64,000 bases of DNA, from contig NZ_WKKW01000003.1 of NCBI RefSeq assembly GCF_009683175.1, positions 124,001 to 188,000 of the forward strand, given 5' to 3'. The translations under genes and the position numbers were made by a program. This stretch comes from Bifidobacterium asteroides. Lineage in GTDB: Bacteria; Actinomycetota; Actinomycetes; Actinomycetales; Bifidobacteriaceae. How positions within the stretch are numbered: position 1 is the stretch's first letter; every line of letters begins with the position of its first letter. Below the pieces are notes generated by a model that was given only the letters and a program-made list of their open reading frames with translations, was not told where the DNA came from and did no database searches. This document shows, piece by piece, positions 1 to 9,489 of the stretch.

Positions 1-2
1 TG

Positions 3-1070
3 GTGGTGACGCTGGCGGGGACCCCCCTGCTGATACGGCTGGTCCACCGCCTGCACTACGGCCAGTACATCCGCCAGGACGGGCCCAAGTCCCACCTGGT
101 CAAGCGCGGCACCCCGACCATGGGCGGGCTGGTCATCAACCTGGCCATCCTGCTGGGCTGGGCGGCCTCGGCGCTCTACCGCTACCTGTCGCGGGGGGAG
201 TCCGTGTCCCTGTCGGCCATGCTGGTCCTGTTCGCCATGCTCTCCATGGGCTTCCTGGGCTTCATCGACGATTTCGCCAAGGTGCGCAAAAAGCAGAACC
301 TGGGCCTGTCGGTCAGGGCCAAGTTCATCGGTCAGTTCATTCTGGCCACCATATACGCGGTGCTGGCCCTGAAGCTGCCCACCAAGAACGGCTACCCCAG
401 CGCCCAGGCGGGCATATCCTTCGTGGAGCAGCCCATCATCGACTTCCGAATGGCGGGCAGCGTCCTGTCCGTGGTGCTCTTCATCATCTGGGTCAATCTG
501 CTGATGACGGCCTGGAGCAATGCCGTCAACCTGACTGACGGCCTGGACGGGCTGGCTTCGGGCTCCTCCATGATCGCCTTCGTGGGTTACACGGTCATCG
601 CCTTCTGGGAGAGTTACCACCTGAAGGGCGGCAGCCATCCCGGACATGCCTATGCGGTCTCCGACCCCCTGGACCTGGCCATCATCGCCTGCTGCGCGGC
701 CGTGGCCTGCTTCGGCTTCCTCTGGTACAACACCAATCCGGCCTCCATCTTCATGGGAGACACCGGATCCCTGGCTCTGGGCGGGCTCTTCGCAGCCCTG
801 TCCATCGCCACCCATACCGAGCTGCTGGCGGTCATCCTGGGCGGGCTCTTCGTGGGAGAGGCCGCCTCCGACGTCATCCAGGTGGGCTACTTCAAGCTCA
901 CCCACAAGCGGGTCTTCAAGATGGCGCCCATCCACCACCACTTCGAGCTGATGGGCTGGCAGGAGTCCAAGGTGGTTGTCCGGTTCTGGATGGTGGACCT
1001 GATCTTCGTCCTGCTGGCCCTGGTCTGCTTCTATGCGGACTGGGTGGTCCGCTCCGGGCTGCCCATCTGA
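3..1070 (+). CDS. mraY: MraY, phospho-N-acetylmuramoyl-pentapeptide transferase (5' end off the window)
   Basis: Integral membrane enzyme that moves phospho-MurNAc-pentapeptide from UDP to undecaprenyl phosphate, making lipid I. The family signatures are present: an NLTDGLDGLA aspartate-rich loop near residue 176, FMGDTGSLALGG near 250 and the MAPIHHHFELMGW histidine motif near 305. About ten hydrophobic segments are visible. The reading frame is open to the left edge and the first visible residues (VTLAGTPLL) match the middle of the first membrane segment, so the true start lies outside the window and the internal GTG is not the start. It heads the visible part of the cell-wall cluster; murD follows after 79 bases. 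Confidence 0.95.
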   Translation: MVTLAGTPLLIRLVHRLHYGQYIRQDGPKSHLVKRGTPTMGGLVINLAILLGWAASALYRYLSRGESVSLSAMLVLFAMLSMGFLGFIDDFAKVRKKQNLGLSVRAKFIGQFILATIYAVLALKLPTKNGYPSAQAGISFVEQPIIDFRMAGSVLSVVLFIIWVNLLMTAWSNAVNLTDGLDGLASGSSMIAFVGYTVIAFWESYHLKGGSHPGHAYAVSDPLDLAIIACCAAVACFGFLWYNTNPASIFMGDTGSLALGGLFAALSIATHTELLAVILGGLFVGEAASDVIQVGYFKLTHKRVFKMAPIHHHFELMGWQESKVVVRFWMVDLIFVLLALVCFYADWVVRSGLPI

Positions 1071-1149
1071 GTGCGTCCATTCACGGTACCGGACTTCGGC
1101 AGCCGGTATCATGCCAAGCAGGTGCCGGAGCTAGCGGAATGAGGTATTC

Positions 1150-2589
1150 ATGAACATGGACTTGAGCCAGAAGCGTGTACTGGTCGCCGGGCTGGGCATT
1201 TCCGGACGGAGCGTGGCCGCAGCCCTGCAAGGCCGTGCAGCCGGGGTGACCACTGTGGACCAGCGCGCTCCACAGGCCGATCTGCATGACTTCGACCAGG
1301 TGGATTGGAGCCGGGTGGACCTGGTCATGGCTTCTCCTGTCTTCAATCCGCGCACCCCATTTATCCTTGAGGCACAGCGTCGGGGCATCCCCGTGGTCAG
1401 CGAGGTGGAGATGGCTTGGCTGCTGCGGGTGCCCTCAGCCCGGACCGGCCGTCCAGCCCCCTGGATCGGGATCACCGGCACCAACGGCAAGACCTCGACC
1501 ACCAGGATGGTAGCCTCCATGATGCAGGCCAGTGGGTTTACGGCCCCTGCGGTGGGCAACATCGGCAAGGCCGTCTCCACAGCCGTCCTGGATCCCGACA
1601 ATGACATGCTCTGCGTGGAGCTGAGCTCCTTCCAGCTGCACTTCACCTTCTCGCCGGCCCTGGAGTGCGCGGCCATCACCAATCTGGCCGACGACCACCT
1701 GGACTGGCATGGGGGCTTCGAGGCCTATGCGGCCGACAAGGCGCGCATCTACCGGGGCGTACGCAAGGCCCTGGTCTACAACGCCGACGACTCCCGGGTC
1801 TCCGACCTGGCCGGACAGGCTCAGCCGGCCTCCGGTTGCCGACGGGTGGGCTTCACCCTGGAGCGACCCGAGTCCGGGCAGCTGGGCGTGGAGGACGGCT
1901 GGGTCGTGGACCGCAGCGGATTGACCGGTCAGGACCTTGAGGAGGGCGTCAGGCTGGTCCGGGTGGCCGATCTGACGGACCTGTGCGAGCCCGATGGTAC
2001 GGTCTACCCCCATCTGCTTGCTGATGCCCTCTGCGCTCTGGCTCTGGCCCTGGGCGCTGGGGCCCGGGTCGATGCGGCCATCGAGGCCATGCGCGCTTTC
2101 ACGCCCGGTGACCACAGGATCAGCACCGTGGCCACCCTGGGCCAGGGTTCGCAGGCCATCCGCTTTGTAGACGATTCCAAGGCCACCAACGCCCACGCCG
2201 CCGAGGCCTCCCTGGCCAGTTACCATGACGGCCAGGTGGTCTGGTTGGCCGGCGGGCTGGCCAAGGGCGCCCGATTCGACGATCTGGTTCGGTCCCGCAG
2301 ATCCAAGCTGGCAGCAGCCGTGGTCATCGGCCAGGACCAGCAGCCGATGGTCCAGGCTATCAAGGATCAGGCGCCCGATCTTCCGGTTACCCTGATCGAC
2401 CCTGGTGCAGGCGACCAGGTCATGGCCCGGGCCGTTTGCGCGGCCGGCTCCTATGCACAGCCCGGTCAGGTGGTTCTGCTGGCCCCCGCCTGCGCCTCCA
2501 TGGATCAGTTCGCCTCCTATGCCGACCGGGGCGACCAGTTTGCCAAGCAGGCAACACAATGGGTCCACGAGCATGAAGCGCGGCACTGA
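1150..2589 (+). CDS. murD: MurD, UDP-N-acetylmuramoylalanine--D-glutamate ligase
   Basis: Cytoplasmic ATP-dependent ligase that adds D-glutamate to UDP-MurNAc-L-alanine. A Rossmann-type N-terminus ([12 protein letters not shown]) is followed by the Mur-ligase P-loop [10 protein letters not shown] at residues 107-116, the central-domain motif around [13 protein letters not shown] and the C-terminal [12 protein letters not shown] and [12 protein letters not shown] motifs. The length of 479 residues is normal. The ATG at 1150 follows GGAATGAGGT; an ATG two codons later is a possible alternative. The 3' end overlaps the ftsW start by 17 bases, so the two are probably translated together. Confidence 0.95.
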   Translation: MNMDLSQKRVLVAGLGISGRSVAAALQGRAAGVTTVDQRAPQADLHDFDQVDWSRVDLVMASPVFNPRTPFILEAQRRGIPVVSEVEMAWLLRVPSARTGRPAPWIGITGTNGKTSTTRMVASMMQASGFTAPAVGNIGKAVSTAVLDPDNDMLCVELSSFQLHFTFSPALECAAITNLADDHLDWHGGFEAYAADKARIYRGVRKALVYNADDSRVSDLAGQAQPASGCRRVGFTLERPESGQLGVEDGWVVDRSGLTGQDLEEGVRLVRVADLTDLCEPDGTVYPHLLADALCALALALGAGARVDAAIEAMRAFTPGDHRISTVATLGQGSQAIRFVDDSKATNAHAAEASLASYHDGQVVWLAGGLAKGARFDDLVRSRRSKLAAAVVIGQDQQPMVQAIKDQAPDLPVTLIDPGAGDQVMARAVCAAGSYAQPGQVVLLAPACASMDQFASYADRGDQFAKQATQWVHEHEARH

Positions 2590-3796
2590 TTCCAACAAGG
2601 CCCCCTCCCAGGGGTCTGGAGGCAAGGGGGGCTACCGGGGCTGGCGGGCCATTCTCAACCCGCTCTGGTGCTACTACGGCTTTCTGGCCACGGTCGTCGC
2701 CACCACGGTCTTCGGCCTGATGATGGTTTTCTCCTCCTCGGCTGTGGATCTGGTGGCCCAGGGCAGCTCACCCTGGAGCCAGGTCATTCGTCAGAGCATA
2801 TATGCAGTGTTTGGGCTCTTGTTGGCCCTTCTGGCCGTGAGGATCAGTGTCGACCACTATCGGAACTGGAGCACCTGGTTTCTGATCGTCAGCCAGGGCG
2901 TCCAGCTGTTGACCCGGACACCGCTTGGACGCTCTGCCAACGGCAACGAGGGATGGATCTCGATTGGGGGCGTCTCCATGCAGCCGGCCGAGCTGCTCAA
3001 GCTGGCCCTGTGTCTGTGGCTGCCCCAGGCCCTGATCGAAGCCCAGCGGCAGGTCGGCAAGGATTCCGACCTGAAGAGCCTGGCCAAGGCCTATGCCAAG
3101 CCGGCCGCCGGTTTTATCGTCAGTTTCCTGCTGATCATGCTGGGCAAGGACCTGGGGACGGCCATGATCATCGTCATCATCGGCTTCGTAGCCTTCCTGG
3201 TCTCGGGCTTCCCCCTGCGCTGGCTGCTCAGCCTGGCAGTCCTGGGGATGGCCGCGGTCATCGGTTTTTCGGTCTACGGCAACAGCAACCGGACCCAGCG
3301 GATCATGGCCGCCTATGGCAAGTGCTCGGAGGATGACATTCAGGGGGTCTGCTACCAGTCCATACACGGGCTCTACGCCATGGCCTCGGGGGGTCTGACC
3401 GGGGTCGGGCTGGGCAACTCCAGGGAGAAGTGGAACTACCTGCCCGAGGCACACAATGACTTCATCTTCGCTGTCATCGGCGAGGAGCTGGGCTTTGTAG
3501 GGGCGGCCATGCTTATTCTGGTCTTCGTGGTCATGGGCTGGTGCATGCTGAGGATAGCCCTGACCACCAAGGACCGGTATGCGGGCATGGTGCTGATCTG
3601 CCTGGATGTGTGGCTGGTGGGCCAGGCCTTGGTCAACATCTGCGTGGTTCTAGGGCTGCTGCCGGTCATCGGGCTGCCCCTGCCCTTCGTATCGGCTGGA
3701 GGGACGGCCCTGATCTCCTGCCTGGCTTCGGCCGGGGTGGCTCTGAAGATGATTCGGACCCAGCCGGACGTGATGGCAGCCACGGACGGGTCCTGA
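2573..3796 (+). CDS. ftsW: FtsW, septal SEDS-family peptidoglycan polymerase
   Basis: Polytopic membrane protein of the SEDS family that polymerises lipid II at the division septum together with a class B penicillin-binding protein. About ten membrane segments are visible, with the family motifs [15 protein letters not shown] (extracellular loop), [17 protein letters not shown]-like sequence near the middle, and the C-terminal [15 protein letters not shown]. The frame stays open further upstream, but the extra N-terminal 56 residues are simply the murD sequence in another frame. The ATG at 2573 gives a 407-residue protein of normal size with a short basic N-terminus. It overlaps murD by 17 bases and murG follows at once. 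Confidence 0.93.
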   Translation: MKRGTDSNKAPSQGSGGKGGYRGWRAILNPLWCYYGFLATVVATTVFGLMMVFSSSAVDLVAQGSSPWSQVIRQSIYAVFGLLLALLAVRISVDHYRNWSTWFLIVSQGVQLLTRTPLGRSANGNEGWISIGGVSMQPAELLKLALCLWLPQALIEAQRQVGKDSDLKSLAKAYAKPAAGFIVSFLLIMLGKDLGTAMIIVIIGFVAFLVSGFPLRWLLSLAVLGMAAVIGFSVYGNSNRTQRIMAAYGKCSEDDIQGVCYQSIHGLYAMASGGLTGVGLGNSREKWNYLPEAHNDFIFAVIGEELGFVGAAMLILVFVVMGWCMLRIALTTKDRYAGMVLICLDVWLVGQALVNICVVLGLLPVIGLPLPFVSAGGTALISCLASAGVALKMIRTQPDVMAATDGS

Positions 3797-3836
3797 GATG
3801 CGGAATGGACAAGGCGGAAAGGAAGCGGATTCGCGG

Positions 3837-5099
3837 ATGACGACAGCGACGAGGACCGAGAAAGGGATGCCTGGGGATGCCCAGGAGCATGCCGGGAAAG
3901 GCGCTGGTCCCCATCTGGTGCTGGCCGGCGGGGGGACGGCAGGGCATGTCAACCCCCTGCTCAGTGTGGCTGCGGCCATTCGGGAGCGCTGCCCCCAGGC
4001 TTCTGTCAGCGTGATCGGCACTGCCGTCGGGCTGGAGCACGACCTGGTGCCGGCTGCCGGACTTCCCCTGGATCCGATCGAGAAGGTTCCCTTTCCTCGT
4101 CGTCCCGGCAAGGCCGCCCTGGACTTCCCCCGGCGTTGGCGGCGTGAGGTGCAGCGGGTACGAGGGTATTTGCGGGATCGGTCGGCCGACCTGGTGGTCG
4201 GCTTTGGCGGCTATGCCTCGGCGCCTGCCTACAGGGCCGCACGAAACCTGGGTCTGCCCATCGTTGTCCATGAGCAGAACGCCCGGGCGGGCATGGCCAA
4301 CAAGCTGGGTGCCCGCTGGGCCGATTTCGTGGGTACGGCCTATGAGGATACCGGCATCCGGGCCCGGGCCGGAGTACCGGTGCGTCGCGTGGGTCTGCCC
4401 CTGCGGCCGGCCATCGCTCGACTGGCCAAGCGGATGGAGGCTGACCCTGCAGGAGCCCGCCGGGAGTCTGCGCAGTCTCTGGGGTTGGATCCCGATAGGC
4501 CCATCCTGCTGGTCACCGGGGGATCCTTGGGTGCTCTCAGCCTGAACAAGGCGGTCGCTGGCGCGGCCAGGCAGTTGTTGGATCGAACCCAGGTCATCCA
4601 CCTGACGGGCCGCGGCAAGGCCGACCAGGTCAGGCAGCAGGTTGCGGCTGACCTGGGTGATGGGGCCATCAACGATCTGGACCCGGCTCATCAGGGCCAG
4701 GGGGACTACCACATGGCCGAATATCTGGAACGGATCGATCTGGCCTTTGCCTGCGCTGATCTGGTGGTCTGCAGGGCTGGTGCCGGCTCTGTCAGCGAGC
4801 TGGCCGCCCTGGGTGTGCCCGCCGTCTACGTGCCCCTGCCCATCGGCAACGGGGAGCAGCGGTTCAATGCGCAGCCGGTCGTCCGTGCCGGGGGAGGGCT
4901 CATGGTGGATGATGCGGCCCTGGATGCCGAATGGGTGGCTGACCATGTCCCTGCTCTTATGGCCGACGGGGATAGGCTGGCTGACATGCGCCGACGGGCC
5001 TGGGGGTATGGGATTCGCGATGCCGCCCAGGTGATGGCCGAGCAGATCCTGACCATGGCCGACCAACACGTCGCCCGCAAGGACTCAGGGAGGGCCTAA
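3837..5099 (+). CDS. murG: MurG, UDP-GlcNAc:lipid I N-acetylglucosaminyltransferase
   Basis: Peripheral membrane glycosyltransferase (GT28) that adds GlcNAc to lipid I to make lipid II. The GT28 N-terminal glycine-rich loop ([15 protein letters not shown]), [13 protein letters not shown] and the donor-site segment [13 protein letters not shown] are present, as is [24 protein letters not shown] in the C-terminal domain. The start at 3837 is chosen because GGAAAGGAAG lies about 11 bases upstream; an ATG at 3798 would add 13 poorly conserved residues. It lies between ftsW and murC, as in other bifidobacterial cell-wall clusters. Confidence 0.94.
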   Translation: MTTATRTEKGMPGDAQEHAGKGAGPHLVLAGGGTAGHVNPLLSVAAAIRERCPQASVSVIGTAVGLEHDLVPAAGLPLDPIEKVPFPRRPGKAALDFPRRWRREVQRVRGYLRDRSADLVVGFGGYASAPAYRAARNLGLPIVVHEQNARAGMANKLGARWADFVGTAYEDTGIRARAGVPVRRVGLPLRPAIARLAKRMEADPAGARRESAQSLGLDPDRPILLVTGGSLGALSLNKAVAGAARQLLDRTQVIHLTGRGKADQVRQQVAADLGDGAINDLDPAHQGQGDYHMAEYLERIDLAFACADLVVCRAGAGSVSELAALGVPAVYVPLPIGNGEQRFNAQPVVRAGGGLMVDDAALDAEWVADHVPALMADGDRLADMRRRAWGYGIRDAAQVMAEQILTMADQHVARKDSGRA

Positions 5100-5172
5100 T
5101 CGGGCATAATGGAGGCAGGCGACGGACGACCGTCCTGAATGGTCCTGAACTGTTGGAGGAGATGCAACTACT

Positions 5173-6807
5173 GTGCCCAAGCATAAATTGAATACAGTGC
5201 CCGATCGACAGGACGGTGGTGACCGGTCCCTGCCGGCCCTGGACCCCTGCCTGCCTGCCCTGGCCCGGGCCGGAGTGCGCGACCCCAAGGATCTGGGGCC
5301 CACACACTTCATCGGCATCGGTGGGGCCGGGATGAGCGTGCTGGCCGAGATGCTTCACCAGGAGGGGGTTCAGGTCTCCGGATCCGACCGCGCCGAGGGG
5401 GACAAGACCCGACGCCTGCGTCAGCTGGGAATCCGGGTCGCCATCGGCCAGGATGCCCGCAACGTGGCCGGGGCGCGAACGGTGGTCTGGTCCAGTGCCA
5501 TCAAGCCCGACAATCCCGAGATTTTGGCAGCTCGTGATGCCGGTGCCCGGCTGGTCCATCGCAGTGACGTTCTGGCTCTGCTCATGGCCTCCAGGATCTC
5601 GGTCACCGTGGCCGGAGCCCATGGCAAGACCACGACCAGCGCCCTTTTGGCCCACTTGCTGACCAAGGGTGGCCAAGGGGATCTGGCCGATCCCAGCTAC
5701 GCCATCGGGGGCAGCCTCCAGAGCGGCCAGGGGCCCATGGACGGCGGGCATGTTGGAGCCGGACGGGTCCTGGTGGCCGAGGCGGACGAGTCCGACGGCA
5801 GCTTTGGCAAGTACACTCCCGACATCGCCATCATCACCAATGCGGAGCCCGACCATCTGGACCACTACGGCACGGCTGACGCCTTCCACCAGGCCTTTGT
5901 GGAACATGCCCGGCATGCCCGACGTTTCCTGGTGGTCTGCGGGGATGACCAGGGCGCCCTGGAGGTGCTGCAGCGGCTGCACGGGGACTGCCAGGCCAAG
6001 ATCATCGTCTATGCTTCGAATCCCCGACTGAGTGCTGAATCCCTGCCTGGGATTCTGGGCCTGGTGCGCATCGGGTCCGAGTCCGAGAGCAGCGGCAGCG
6101 GTCGTGAGCATTGCCGTCTGGCTCTCCCCGCGCAGGTGCTCCAGGCGGCAGGGTTGGAGGCCGGCAAGCCGCTCGATCTGCAGGTGGACCTGGCGATTCC
6201 CGGCATCCACAACGCCCGCAATGCCGCCGCAGCCATCATCGCCGCCATCCTGCTGGGGATGGATCCTGATGCGGCCGCCGCCTCCGCCGCCGACTTCCGT
6301 GGGGCTTCCCGACGCTTCGAGGTCCGCGGATGCCGGCATGGGGTCACCGTAGTGGACGATTACGCCCATCATCCCACGGAGATCGCCGCCCTGCTGACCG
6401 CCGCCAGACGACGCTACCCGGGCCGGACCATCAGGGTGCTTTTCCAACCCCACCTGTATTCGCGCACCGCCATCTTTGCCGACCGTTTTGCGCAGGCTTT
6501 GTCCCTGGCGGACGATGTGACCGTCACCGACATCTTCCCCGCGCGTGAGCTGGCCAGCGATTTTCCGGGTGTGGATGCCGGAACCATCCCCACAGCGGCC
6601 CTCAAGGCATCGGATCAAAAGCCCCAGAAGTCAGGGCATCAGTCGACTGAGGCCGTCTTCCGGACCTGCCCGGACATGCATCAGGCCGCTGTGGATCTGG
6701 CCGAGCGGGCGGAGCCGGGGGATGTGATCCTGACCGTGGGCGCCGGCGATGTCACCGCCATGGGGCCGGTCATTCTCGACAGGCTGGCTGAACGGGATGA
6801 GCAGTGA
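5173..6807 (+). CDS. murC: MurC, UDP-N-acetylmuramate--L-alanine ligase
   Basis: First Mur ligase of the pathway, adding L-alanine to UDP-MurNAc. The dinucleotide-binding-like GIGGAGMSVLAE appears near residue 47, the P-loop AGAHGKTTTSA near 140, the EADESDGSF motif, the NAEPDHLDHYG motif and the C-terminal DYAHHPTEI signature. The GTG start at 5173 is preceded by GGAGGAGATG at the right distance. The protein has 544 residues, somewhat longer than usual, with a 40-residue N-terminal extension and a low-complexity insert near residue 490. Its stop overlaps the ftsQ start in a GTGA arrangement. Confidence 0.95.
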   Translation: MPKHKLNTVPDRQDGGDRSLPALDPCLPALARAGVRDPKDLGPTHFIGIGGAGMSVLAEMLHQEGVQVSGSDRAEGDKTRRLRQLGIRVAIGQDARNVAGARTVVWSSAIKPDNPEILAARDAGARLVHRSDVLALLMASRISVTVAGAHGKTTTSALLAHLLTKGGQGDLADPSYAIGGSLQSGQGPMDGGHVGAGRVLVAEADESDGSFGKYTPDIAIITNAEPDHLDHYGTADAFHQAFVEHARHARRFLVVCGDDQGALEVLQRLHGDCQAKIIVYASNPRLSAESLPGILGLVRIGSESESSGSGREHCRLALPAQVLQAAGLEAGKPLDLQVDLAIPGIHNARNAAAAIIAAILLGMDPDAAAASAADFRGASRRFEVRGCRHGVTVVDDYAHHPTEIAALLTAARRRYPGRTIRVLFQPHLYSRTAIFADRFAQALSLADDVTVTDIFPARELASDFPGVDAGTIPTAALKASDQKPQKSGHQSTEAVFRTCPDMHQAAVDLAERAEPGDVILTVGAGDVTAMGPVILDRLAERDEQ

Positions 6808-8054
6808 AGCCCGGCAAGGGTCGCCGTGCCTCCAGCGGGGCTCCGTCCAGGACCAGGGCCGTACGGGCTGCCAAGGCCGCACGGACGGCCCGGTCCGGGC
6901 GCACCACCAAGCCTTTGGGAGAGGAACCGCAGACCGGCAGAACCGCCAGATCGGGCAGGTCGGCCGCTTCCGATGCTGCGGGACTGGCAGGTCGCCGGTC
7001 CAAGGCTGAAAAGACAGGCGGCGGGGGCAGGCGTCTCAAGCGGTCCAAGCGCCTCAAGGGTCGTCCCAATCGTGCCAAGAATGAAGGCGGATCCCGGACA
7101 CGTAGCCCAAGGTCGGCCTCTTCGTCCTCTCGCTCTCTGGTAAAGAGCAGCAGCACGTCAGCCTCCAAGTCCGCGGCCGCACGCTCGACAGGTTCGGCCG
7201 GCGGATTCGTCGATGCCCGGACCATACCGCCGGACCGGCCCGTCTCAGGCAGGATCGGCACCGACCAGGAGGAGCAGGGGCTGGGGATCTTCGTCAGGCC
7301 TAAGGTGCTGGACTTTCAGGCCCGTGTGCGCGAGAAGAAGAAGGTCAGCCGTAGGCTGGTCCTGATCCGGACGGGTGTCGTCATCCTGGTCATGGCTCTG
7401 ATTACAGGACTGGCATGGCTGCTCTTCCTCTCGCCGGTCTTCCGCCTGCAGACCGACCAGATCAATGTCAGCGGCGGCAATGCCTGGGTGTCCGACGATC
7501 GGGTGGCCTCAATCGTGGCCCATCAGGGGGATCGCTCGCTGTTGCTGATTTCGGCCAATGGCGTCGAGCAGGAGATCAGCGGCATGGCCGGGGTGACCGA
7601 TGCCAGGGTCCGCAAGACTTTTCCGCATGGTCTGGAGGTGACCTTCGATGCCCAGGAGCCCACTGCGGTCTTCAAGGATGCACAGGGCAAGCTGACGGCC
7701 GTCGACCGGCAGGGGAGGGCGCTCAACACCGTGGCCAAGCCGGTGGACGGGGTGCCGGTCATCCAGGTGGCCACCGTCAAGCGGGCCCAGCAGGATCAGG
7801 CGGTCAGGCAGACCCTGCGGATTCTGTCGACCATGCCCGAGGCCATGCGTCATTCGGTGACCAAGGTTACTGCGGAAACCCAGGACTCGATCACCACCGA
7901 GCTGGACCAGGGCAAGCATGTCATCATCTGGGGCGACGGTTCCGACCTGAAGCTCAAGCAGGCCGTGGTCGACAAGATCATCAACGACCCGTCCAAGATC
8001 GGCGACAAGCATCAGCTGGATGTGTCGGCACCACTGCGGCCCATAGTCAAATAG
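6804..8054 (+). CDS. ftsQ: FtsQ/DivIB division protein with a long basic N-terminal region
   Basis: Bitopic division protein of the FtsQLB complex. A single membrane segment lies at about residues 187-208 (GVVILVMALITGLAWLLFL), followed by a POTRA domain (FRLQTDQINVSGGNAWVSDDR...) and the FtsQ beta domain. The first 180 or so residues are unusual: strongly basic and low in complexity (many R, K, S, T, A, G), predicted disordered and cytoplasmic. The GTG start overlaps the murC stop by four bases, which supports this start and the long N-terminus. The 3' end overlaps the convergent dtd gene by eight bases. Confidence 0.88.
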   Translation: MKPGKGRRASSGAPSRTRAVRAAKAARTARSGRTTKPLGEEPQTGRTARSGRSAASDAAGLAGRRSKAEKTGGGGRRLKRSKRLKGRPNRAKNEGGSRTRSPRSASSSSRSLVKSSSTSASKSAAARSTGSAGGFVDARTIPPDRPVSGRIGTDQEEQGLGIFVRPKVLDFQARVREKKKVSRRLVLIRTGVVILVMALITGLAWLLFLSPVFRLQTDQINVSGGNAWVSDDRVASIVAHQGDRSLLLISANGVEQEISGMAGVTDARVRKTFPHGLEVTFDAQEPTAVFKDAQGKLTAVDRQGRALNTVAKPVDGVPVIQVATVKRAQQDQAVRQTLRILSTMPEAMRHSVTKVTAETQDSITTELDQGKHVIIWGDGSDLKLKQAVVDKIINDPSKIGDKHQLDVSAPLRPIVK

Positions 8055-8547
8055 CCGTTGAAGAGGCTGCCGGCTTCATCAGCCTGTCGGTGTCCAGCAG
8101 GATGGTCACAGGGCCGTCGTTGACCAGATCCACTCGCATGTGGGCACCGAAGCGACCTTCGGCGACAGGGACACCGGTCGCGGCCAGGGCCCGGTTCAGG
8201 TCCTGCCAGATGCTCTGGGCATGTTGGGGCTCTCCGGCCGCCATGAAGCTGGGACGGTTGCCGCGACGCAGATCAGCATATAGTGTGAACTGGGAGATGG
8301 AGAGGATGGAGCCGCCGCAGTCCAGGACCGACCGGTTCATCCGGCCCTCCTCGTCGGCGAAGATACGCATCCGGGTCAGCTTACGTACAACATATTCCAC
8401 CTGGGAATCACCGTCGCCGTCCTGGACGGCCACCAGGAGCAAGAGTCCTGTGCCGATGCTTTGGGGTTTAAAATCAGGATCCGGCTGCCCCTGTTCGTCG
8501 ACCACATCGACCCGGGCACGGCTGACCCGCTGAATGACGATTCTCAT
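8047..8547 (-). CDS. dtd: D-aminoacyl-tRNA deacylase (DTD)
   Basis: Cytoplasmic editing enzyme that frees tRNA from wrongly attached D-amino acids (and glycine). The 166 residues match the family length. The two active-site signatures are visible: SQFTLYADLRRGNRPSF (SQxT motif) and VDLVNDGPVTILLD (the GP-containing cross-subunit motif). It is convergent with ftsQ and its 3' end overlaps that gene by eight bases. The ATG at 8547 begins the usual MRIVIQRVSRARV sequence, so the start is secure. Confidence 0.95.
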   Translation of the reverse strand: MRIVIQRVSRARVDVVDEQGQPDPDFKPQSIGTGLLLLVAVQDGDGDSQVEYVVRKLTRMRIFADEEGRMNRSVLDCGGSILSISQFTLYADLRRGNRPSFMAAGEPQHAQSIWQDLNRALAATGVPVAEGRFGAHMRVDLVNDGPVTILLDTDRLMKPAASSTAI

Positions 8548-8565
8548 GCTTTCAGTCTAAGGACT

Positions 8566-9408
8566 TCAGGCGTTGTTGTAGTGCCGCAGGGAAAAGCTGG
8601 ACCGGTACCTGGTTGGTGTCAGGCCGGAGAACCGTTTGAAGACCCGCATGAAGTACTTGGGGTCGTCATACCCGCAGGCCTCGGCGATTTGGCTGACGCC
8701 CATGGAGGTCGACAGGAGCAGCTCCTGCGCCCTTTCGATGCGCACCCGCCTGATCTGCCCGGTGATGCCTATGCCGAACCGCCGCTTGTAGATGGTCGAC
8801 AGGTAGGAGGGCGAGTAATTGAAGTTCTCCGCCACGCTGGCCACACTGATCCGGTCGCAGGCGTTGATGCGGATCCAATCCTGGACCTTCTGGAGGGTGC
8901 TGTCCTCGTCGTCCGCTTCCTGAGGGTTCTTGGGCGCGGGCCTTCCCATGGAGATCTCCATGAGCAGACAGGTCATGAAATAGCTGCAGTAGGGGCTGGG
9001 ATTCGGGTAGGTGCGCTGATAGATGTCCAGCAGCTGGTTGAACATGACGGTCACCCGGTTGTTGTCTGCCAGACGAAAATCCAGGGGCAGCACCACTCGT
9101 GCCACGCTCTGGTTCTTTTTATTCCTCTGTTCGTCAGGCAGATTCTGAACCCTTTGCCAGTCGGGCAAGGTGAAGTGGGCCCAGTAGAAGGTCAGCGGCT
9201 CTTGTCCCAGCCGTCGACTGCCCTCATGAGGGGTGCCGGGCGGGATCAACAGCAGACCGCCTGCCTTCAGATCACGTTGTCGTCCGGCTACGGTCAGCGG
9301 GAGGACACCCTCTTCAACCAGAATCAGCTCAAAGCTGTCAACGGTGCGGCGCTCGTGAATCCATCCTGGGGTGCCGATGAAGCGCCCTGCGGATTTGAAT
9401 ACCGCCAC
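8566..9408 (-). CDS. AraC-family transcriptional regulator with cupin sensor domain
   Basis: A predicted sugar-responsive regulator: residues 1-140 form an AraC-type cupin domain (LILVEEGVLPLTVAG..., LIPPGTPHEGSR), and residues 175-275 form two helix-turn-helix units (ISVASVAENFNYSPSYLSTIYKRRFG; MGVSQIAEACGYDDPKYFMRVFKRFSG). It lies directly downstream of the GH127/146 gene on the same strand, so it probably controls that enzyme. The start is uncertain. The GTG at 9408 has no clear ribosome-binding site, and the same frame runs open back to the stop codon of the GH gene, with homolog-like sequence (SFPND) just upstream of the GTG. Confidence 0.88.
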   Translation of the reverse strand: MAVFKSAGRFIGTPGWIHERRTVDSFELILVEEGVLPLTVAGRQRDLKAGGLLLIPPGTPHEGSRRLGQEPLTFYWAHFTLPDWQRVQNLPDEQRNKKNQSVARVVLPLDFRLADNNRVTVMFNQLLDIYQRTYPNPSPYCSYFMTCLLMEISMGRPAPKNPQEADDEDSTLQKVQDWIRINACDRISVASVAENFNYSPSYLSTIYKRRFGIGITGQIRRVRIERAQELLLSTSMGVSQIAEACGYDDPKYFMRVFKRFSGLTPTRYRSSFSLRHYNNA

Positions 9409-9489
9409 ATCGTTGGGGAAACTGGTGATGATTGCCTGATCCGTGCTGACCGTCCTTACTGTCTGTGAAATCTTGGCCTGAGGACGCGG

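Noticed and set aside
1435-2625. Long minus-strand open frame opposite murD
   Set aside because: Low-complexity translation (many Gly, Gln, His, Leu), no ribosome-binding site, and fully antisense to a clear enzyme. It is a shadow caused by high GC content.
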